Of a DNA stretch of 64,000 nucleotides, positions 57,493 to 64,000 are shown piece by piece (positions within the stretch are counted from its first letter, which is position 1; the number at the start of each line of letters is the position of its first letter). This DNA is from Geomonas diazotrophica (lineage in GTDB: Bacteria > Desulfobacterota > Desulfuromonadia > Geobacterales > Geobacteraceae), in the NCBI RefSeq assembly GCF_018919385.1, contig NZ_JAHLMF010000002.1, forward strand, positions 186,001-250,000, written 5' to 3'. Made by a program: the position numbers and the translations under genes. The notes beneath the pieces were generated by a model. That model did no database searches, was not told where the DNA came from, and saw only the letters and a list, made by a program, of their open reading frames with translations.

Positions 57493-58971
57493 ATGAAAAG
57501 ATCACTCGTTGCCATCCTGATTATCGTTGGCACGCTGCTGGCAGCCGCTGCAGCCTCAGCCTCCACCATCCGCGCCTATATCGCCGAATTCACCGTCTCC
57601 CCCACCGACAACGGCAACCTGAAAAACACGCTGCAGCGCCTTCTGGCGACGCGCCTAGCCGGCGACGGCATCGTGACCGTCGACACCCCCGCCGAGGCGG
57701 ACGTCATCGTCTCCGGGAGCTATACCACGCTCGGCAAGATGTTCAGCCTGGACGCCATCGCCAAAAGCACCGGCGGCAAACAGCTCTCTACCGCCTTCGA
57801 GCAGGGCGAGAGCATGGACGCCCTCATCCCCGCCGTGGGCAAGATCTCCGGAAAACTCAAGGGTGACCTCGCGAAGCAGTTCCAGGCCACCGCACCGGCG
57901 CTCCCCGCAGCGCCCGTAGAGGTTCCCTCCAAGGCTCCGCGTGCCGAAATCGAGCGCCCGGCAGCCGCCCAGGAGATGGTCAAGGCCCCCTCTTCCGAGA
58001 TCGTGCACAATGAGGCTACCCCCGGCTGGATCAGCCAGCGTCTTTCGGGCGTGTACAGCGGTGTCGCCACCTGGGGGACCAAGGAGTTCGTGGCCGCCGA
58101 TGACAAGGGGATCCACCTGTACCGTCCCGGCGCCAAGCTCGACCTGGTCACCGAGGTCATCCTTCCCGACCGTATGAAGATACTGGCACTCGACGCCATG
58201 GGACCGGAAGCAAGCGGGCGGGTACTGGTGTTCGTCACCATCATGGACCGCGAAAACATCTCCTCCCGGATCTACGCCCTGCAAAACGACGTGTTCAAGC
58301 TGGTCGCAGAGGACGTCCCCTACATGTTCCGCACCATCGCCCCCTACGGCGGTTCGAAGAAGCTCTACGCCCAGCAGATGGGGCGCACCGACGACTTCTA
58401 CGGCGACGTGTACGAGGCGAGCATCGTCGACAAGGGGGTGAAACTCAGCAACCCGATCAAAATGCCTCGCTTCGCCAACATCTTCAACTTCAACCAGTTC
58501 CGCGACCAGTCCGGCAAGAGCTACCTGACCACCTTCAGCGACAGCGGCTACCTCCTGGTCTACTCCGACACCGGCGAAGAACTCTGGAGAAGCTCCGACA
58601 AGTTCGGCGGCTCCGAGACCTACTTCCAGCGCAGGGACTGGGAGAACGAGAGGACCAACATGACCCCGTTCCGCACCCGGTTCCTCGACCAGCGCATCAC
58701 CGTCACCGAAAAGGGGGAGATCCTGGTGCCGCAGAATTCCGGCTTCTTCGTGCTGGGCAACCTGCGCTCCTACTCCAAGTACTCCGTGGTCAACTTCGTG
58801 TGGAACGGCTCCTCTCTCGAGGAGAAGTGGCGCACCAAACAGAGCCAGAACTACCTTGCCGACTACTCCTATAACCCCGCCAGCAAGGAGCTGATCCTCC
58901 TCGAAGTAGCCCAGAAGGGAACCTTCGGCGGCAAGGGGGGGAGCGTGGTGCGGCTGCTCGGTATCGAATAG
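57493..58971 (+). CDS. exported protein of unknown function, beta-propeller-like C-terminal half
   Basis: A 492-residue exported protein with a signal peptide ending near residue 24 (AAASAS). An N-terminal domain (~25-125) of the type IRAYIAEFTVSP, AEADVIVSGSYTTLGKMF resembles FlgO/CsgG-like lipoprotein domains that bind outer-membrane partners. After an Ala/Pro/Glu linker (~130-170) a region of repeated short strands follows: VATWGTKEFVAADDKGIHLYRPG, VYEASIVDKGVKL, SGYLLVYSDTGEELWRSSDKFGG. This is like FG-GAP/VCBS propeller proteins, without clear calcium motifs. No closer assignment. It stands alone, with its own promoter and terminator. Confidence 0.65.
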   Translation: MKRSLVAILIIVGTLLAAAAASASTIRAYIAEFTVSPTDNGNLKNTLQRLLATRLAGDGIVTVDTPAEADVIVSGSYTTLGKMFSLDAIAKSTGGKQLSTAFEQGESMDALIPAVGKISGKLKGDLAKQFQATAPALPAAPVEVPSKAPRAEIERPAAAQEMVKAPSSEIVHNEATPGWISQRLSGVYSGVATWGTKEFVAADDKGIHLYRPGAKLDLVTEVILPDRMKILALDAMGPEASGRVLVFVTIMDRENISSRIYALQNDVFKLVAEDVPYMFRTIAPYGGSKKLYAQQMGRTDDFYGDVYEASIVDKGVKLSNPIKMPRFANIFNFNQFRDQSGKSYLTTFSDSGYLLVYSDTGEELWRSSDKFGGSETYFQRRDWENERTNMTPFRTRFLDQRITVTEKGEILVPQNSGFFVLGNLRSYSKYSVVNFVWNGSSLEEKWRTKQSQNYLADYSYNPASKELILLEVAQKGTFGGKGGSVVRLLGIE

Positions 58972-58977
58972 CCAAAA

Positions 58978-59008
58978 GGCGGGGGGAATGTCTTGACTTC
59001 CCCCCGCC
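58978..59008 (+). terminator. hairpin after the unknown exported protein
   Basis: GGCGGGGGGAA / TTCCCCCCGCC, 11 bp, loop of 9; weak T tail. Confidence 0.65.
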
Positions 59009-59080
59009 ATACTGTTACGATTCCTCGTTTTTTGCCACCTTTTGCCGGACTGCCGGTACTCCCGGACGTTAGGACGACCC

Positions 59081-61694
<2,614 letters not shown>

Positions 61695-61711
61695 TTTTTT
61701 AATAAAAAGTG

Positions 61712-61740
61712 TTGACTGTCAGAAATCGATTTGCTATAAG
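61712..61740 (+). promoter_or_regulatory. sigma-70-type promoter of the tRNA cluster
   Basis: TTGACT (61712-61717), 17 bases, TATAAG (61735-61740), 26 bases before the first tRNA. Confidence 0.75.
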
Positions 61741-61766
61741 GTTGTTCTTGCTTCGCTGCACTGTTT

Positions 61767-61842
61767 GAGCCGCTAGCTCAGTTGGTAGAGCACCTGACTT
61801 TTAATCAGGTGGTCGTTGGTTCGATCCCAACGCGGCTCACCA
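61767..61842 (+). tRNA. tRNA-Lys (TTT), copy 1
   Basis: A 76-base cloverleaf: acceptor GAGCCGC / GCGGCTC, anticodon loop CTTTTAA with TTT, T-loop GTTCGATCCCAAC, encoded CCA. Identical to copy 2. Confidence 0.97.
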
Positions 61843-61843
61843 C

Positions 61844-61921
61844 GTCCCCATCGTCTAGCCCGGCCCAGGACACCGCCCTTTCACGGCGGCGACGCCGGTT
61901 CAAATCCGGCTGGGGACGCCA
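61844..61921 (+). tRNA. tRNA-Glu (TTC), copy 1
   Basis: A 78-base cloverleaf: acceptor GTCCCCA / TGGGGAC, anticodon stem CCGCC / GGCGG with loop CTTTCAC, encoded CCA. The D-arm has an enlarged GC-rich loop (AGCCCGGCCCAGG). It starts two bases after tRNA-Lys. Confidence 0.95.
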
Positions 61922-61962
61922 CTCAAACAAACAGCGCTTGTGCCTCGGCACAAAGCTTAAGC

Positions 61963-62038
61963 GAGCCGCTAGCTCAGTTGGTAGAGCACCTGACTTTTAA
62001 TCAGGTGGTCGTTGGTTCGATCCCAACGCGGCTCACCA
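61963..62038 (+). tRNA. tRNA-Lys (TTT), copy 2
   Basis: Base-for-base the same as 61767-61842, which points to a recent segmental duplication or gene conversion. Confidence 0.97.
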
Positions 62039-62110
62039 CCCTATTTTTACTGTCGCATGACTGGGCCTTGCGACAGCCCCCAACCCTGATGGGACGGGAT
62101 GCAACAATTC

Positions 62111-62185
62111 GGTCCCATCGTCTAGTGGTTAGGACACCGGCCTTTCACGTCGGTAACAGGGGTTCAAGTCCCCTTGGGATCACCA
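62111..62185 (+). tRNA. tRNA-Glu (TTC), copy 2
   Basis: A 75-base cloverleaf: acceptor GGTCCCA / TGGGATC (one G-T pair), anticodon stem CCGGC / GTCGG, loop CTTTCAC, encoded CCA. The body differs clearly from copy 1 despite the same anticodon. Confidence 0.95.
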
Positions 62186-62190
62186 TCACG

Positions 62191-62226
62191 GAAAAGGCCG
62201 CTTCCCCTCGGGGAGGCGGCCTTTTC
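62191..62226 (+). terminator. terminator of the tRNA cluster
   Basis: AAAAGGCCGCTTCCCC / GGGGAGGCGGCCTTTT stem (one G-T pair) with T tail. Confidence 0.93.
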
Positions 62227-62268
62227 TCGTTCCTGCCGGCCTTCTTCGCTATTTCGTTCTCGCCCACC

Positions 62269-62427
62269 TCAGTCGTTCTTTCTTCCCGGCCAGACCTTCA
62301 TGCAGTAGGGACACTCCTGCACCTGGTACGGCACCGTGTCGCGCAGCTGCTCCTGCTCGTACGCAGCCTGGCACCCCTTGGCTACCGGATAGGTGTGGAT
62401 GGTATTCTGCTTGATGAAGTAAAGCAT
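62269..62427 (-). CDS. 52-aa cysteine-containing small protein
   Basis: A 52-residue protein starting MLYFIKQNTI, with KGCQAAYEQ and the end motif ECPYCMKVWPGRKND (CxxC). The start at 62427 is fixed by an AAAGGAGGAA site; longer frames lack it. Three cysteines could bind zinc or iron together with a partner. The family is not recognised. It is leftward and converges on the tRNA terminator. Confidence 0.65.
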   Translation of the reverse strand: MLYFIKQNTIHTYPVAKGCQAAYEQEQLRDTVPYQVQECPYCMKVWPGRKND

Positions 62428-62596
62428 GACCTTCCTCCTTTGTCTGCAACAGGATTTCCGGTGAATCCGCGCCACCACTTGAAGATTAGGGTAAAGAACC
62501 CTGTTGTCAACAGTGGCAAAGTCATTTACAAGAGTTGTGCTAACGAGATATTGTCACGCGCCCGGCGCATTGCCAGTAACAAACCGGATTCCTTCT

Positions 62597-63829
62597 ATGA
62601 CATCCACCGTTGAGACGGCAGACTTCCGGCAATCAGTGTTGAGGCACCAGCCGTTCCGGCTGTTCTGGCTGGCGCGGGTCTGCTCTTCGGTCGCGCTGCA
62701 GATGCAGGCGGTCGCCGTGGGATGGCAGATCTACGCGCTGACCGGCTCCGTCTTCTACCTGGGGCTGGTCGGTCTTGCCCAGTTCTTCCCCATGTTCCTG
62801 CTGACGCTGGCGGTCGGTCACGTCGCCGACCGCTACGACAGAAGGCGCATCGCCGGCACCTGCCAGGTCCTGGAAGGGATGGCGCTCGTACTGCTCGCCC
62901 TCGGCTCCTACGGCGGCTGGCTCGACAAGAACGGGATCCTGGCCGTCGTCTTCGCGGCCGGAGCCCTGCGCGCCTTCGAAGGCCCGACCATGCTGGCGCT
63001 GGTACCGTGGCTGGTGCCGCAGGAGCTGATACCGCGCGCCTCGGCCTGGTCCGCCTCGGCCAACCAGACCGCCAGCATCGCCGGCCCCGCCCTGGGAGGG
63101 CTTCTCTACGCCCTCGGCCCCACCACGGTCTACACCAGCGCCGCCGTCCTCTTTTTCGCGGCGAGCCTGCTCCTCTCCCGCATCCGCCTCGACCGCGCGC
63201 CCGCCAAGCGCGAGCCCGCCACGGTCCGCTCCCTCTTCGCCGGGATCGCCTTCATCAGGAGCCGCCAGGAGATCCTGGGCGCCATCTCGCTCGACCTCTT
63301 CGCCGTGCTCCTTGGCGGCGCCACAGCACTCCTGCCGGTCTTCGCGCGGGACATCCTGCACACCGGCCCCCTGGGCCTGGGGATGTTGCGGGCGGCTCCC
63401 GCCATGGGGGCGCTGGGGGTGTCGCTCTTGCTGGCCCGCCGACCGCTGCGGCAGCGGGTCGGGCGCACCATGTTCCTGAGCGTCTTCCTGTTCGGGGTCG
63501 CCACTGTTGTCTTCGGCATCTCCACTTCGTTCCCGATCTCGATGGCCGCCCTCATGGTCCTTGGCGCGGCCGACATCGTGAGCGTGGTGATTCGCGCCTC
63601 GCTGGTGCAGATCGAAACGCCCGACGAGATGCGTGGCAGGGTGAGCGCGGTGAACTCCATGTTCATCGGCACCTCCAACCAGCTGGGGGAATTCGAATCC
63701 GGGGTCACCGCGGCCCTCTTCGGCACCGTTCCGGCGGTCTTGATCGGCGGCGTCGGCACCATGGTCGTGGTGCTCTTGTGGATGCGGCTCTTCCCGAGGC
63801 TGCTGCAGGTGGACAAGCTGGGGGAATGA
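62597..63829 (+). CDS. MFS transporter (EntS-like drug/siderophore exporter family)
   Basis: A 410-residue 12-helix transporter. Motif A is recognisable as GHVADRYDRRRI after helix 2. EntS/TetV-type blocks include FRLFWLARVCSSVALQMQAVAVGWQIYALT and GALRAFEGPTMLALVPWLVP. A long cytoplasmic loop lies near residues 190-210. Exporters of this group move siderophores, drugs or metabolites out of the cell; substrate unknown. No strong SD is seen before ATG 62597, so the exact start is uncertain. It ends 7 bases from the convergent ferredoxin gene. Confidence 0.85.
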   Translation: MTSTVETADFRQSVLRHQPFRLFWLARVCSSVALQMQAVAVGWQIYALTGSVFYLGLVGLAQFFPMFLLTLAVGHVADRYDRRRIAGTCQVLEGMALVLLALGSYGGWLDKNGILAVVFAAGALRAFEGPTMLALVPWLVPQELIPRASAWSASANQTASIAGPALGGLLYALGPTTVYTSAAVLFFAASLLLSRIRLDRAPAKREPATVRSLFAGIAFIRSRQEILGAISLDLFAVLLGGATALLPVFARDILHTGPLGLGMLRAAPAMGALGVSLLLARRPLRQRVGRTMFLSVFLFGVATVVFGISTSFPISMAALMVLGAADIVSVVIRASLVQIETPDEMRGRVSAVNSMFIGTSNQLGEFESGVTAALFGTVPAVLIGGVGTMVVVLLWMRLFPRLLQVDKLGE

Positions 63830-63836
63830 GGCGGGT

Positions 63837-64000
63837 TCAGGAAATGGCCCGTACCGGGCAGGCGGTGAGGCAGGCAAGGCAGCCGTCGCATTCCCGCGGC
63901 TTCACCAGGACGGCGTGCTTTCGATAAGCGACGACCTCGAGGGTAAGCAGGCGGCCCGGGCAGGCGGCAACACAGCGACCGCAGCCGGTGCATCGGGCGA
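63837..64000 (-). CDS. 2[4Fe-4S] ferredoxin-like protein, partial (N-terminus beyond window)
   Basis: The leftward frame is open from the window edge to the stop at 63837-63839. It encodes CTGCGRCVAACPG and, ~27 residues on, CDGCLACLTACPVRAIS, two complete CxxCxxCxxxCP clusters of the 4Fe-4S dicluster type. The 5' end is off the window, so this may be a free ferredoxin or the end of a larger oxidoreductase. Confidence 0.88.
   Translation of the reverse strand, partial: ARCTGCGRCVAACPGRLLTLEVVAYRKHAVLVKPRECDGCLACLTACPVRAIS

Overview
The window looks like a chromosomal segment of a Geobacteraceae member (Geobacter/Citrifermentans/Geomonas type). This rests on the high GC content, a 12-heme periplasmic c-type cytochrome, the futalosine menaquinone genes, a methylmalonyl-CoA module, a K+-independent H+-pyrophosphatase, the hisZ-purA pair, and intergenic spacers seeded with short tandem words. 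The species call is inference; no 16S rRNA gene is present. There is no phage, insertion sequence, CRISPR array or defence island. Almost all of it is core chromosome, and the unusual material lies in the spacers and in a few small genes.

Layout. 1-5.6 kb: the end of a TPR gene, an RlpA-like cell-wall protein, a PAS-only membrane sensor, and two menaquinone (futalosine route) genes, mqnD and mqnB. 6.1-17.8 kb: a nearly complete type II secretion operon, gspC-D-E-F-G-H-I-J-K-L-M-N, with tight ATGA/TGATG overlaps from gspH onward and a four-helix-bundle (IVP/Avd-like) gene lodged between gspC and gspD. 17.9-19.7 kb: an amino-acid ABC ATPase and binding protein without a permease. 20-29 kb: the multiheme cytochrome, two small envelope proteins, a YihY/BrkB membrane protein, a penicillin-binding transpeptidase, a YkgJ-like protein, lpxH, a UPF0158 protein, a rhodanese plus DoxX/MauE pair, plsY, and a PpiC-type lipoprotein foldase.

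29-35.8 kb: rpoH behind a CIRCE operator, ilvE, an acidic unknown protein, clpB behind a heat-shock-like promoter, and an exported NrfJ-like protein. 35.9-41.7 kb: an M48 (Ste24-like) protease, glgA, an 850-bp spacer carrying a roughly 40-bp palindromic minisatellite, and hppA. 42.2-46.3 kb: a LarA-family lactate racemase homolog followed by GlcD/GlcF-type (D-lactate/glycolate) oxidase subunits, probably a lactate-use operon. 46.8-54.7 kb: a biotin-dependent acyl-CoA carboxylase (carboxyltransferase, then biotin carboxylase with carrier), a small zinc-ribbon protein, the methylmalonyl-CoA mutase catalytic chain and methylmalonyl-CoA epimerase. Together these interconvert propionyl-CoA, methylmalonyl-CoA and succinyl-CoA, but the B12-binding mutase chain is not here.

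54.8-64 kb: a porin with a long structured leader, a tandem pair of 91-aa exported paralogs, an exported unknown protein, hisZ, purA, a Lys-Glu-Lys-Glu tRNA cluster, a 52-aa cysteine protein, an MFS exporter and the end of a 2[4Fe-4S] ferredoxin running off the window.

No clearly new multi-gene system was found. The best candidates for undescribed biology are the palindromic minisatellite at 39.0-39.4 kb, the structured leader at 54.8-55.0 kb, the IVP gene inside the secretion operon, the paired 91-aa paralogs, and the 23-codon leader ORF ahead of the carboxylase.
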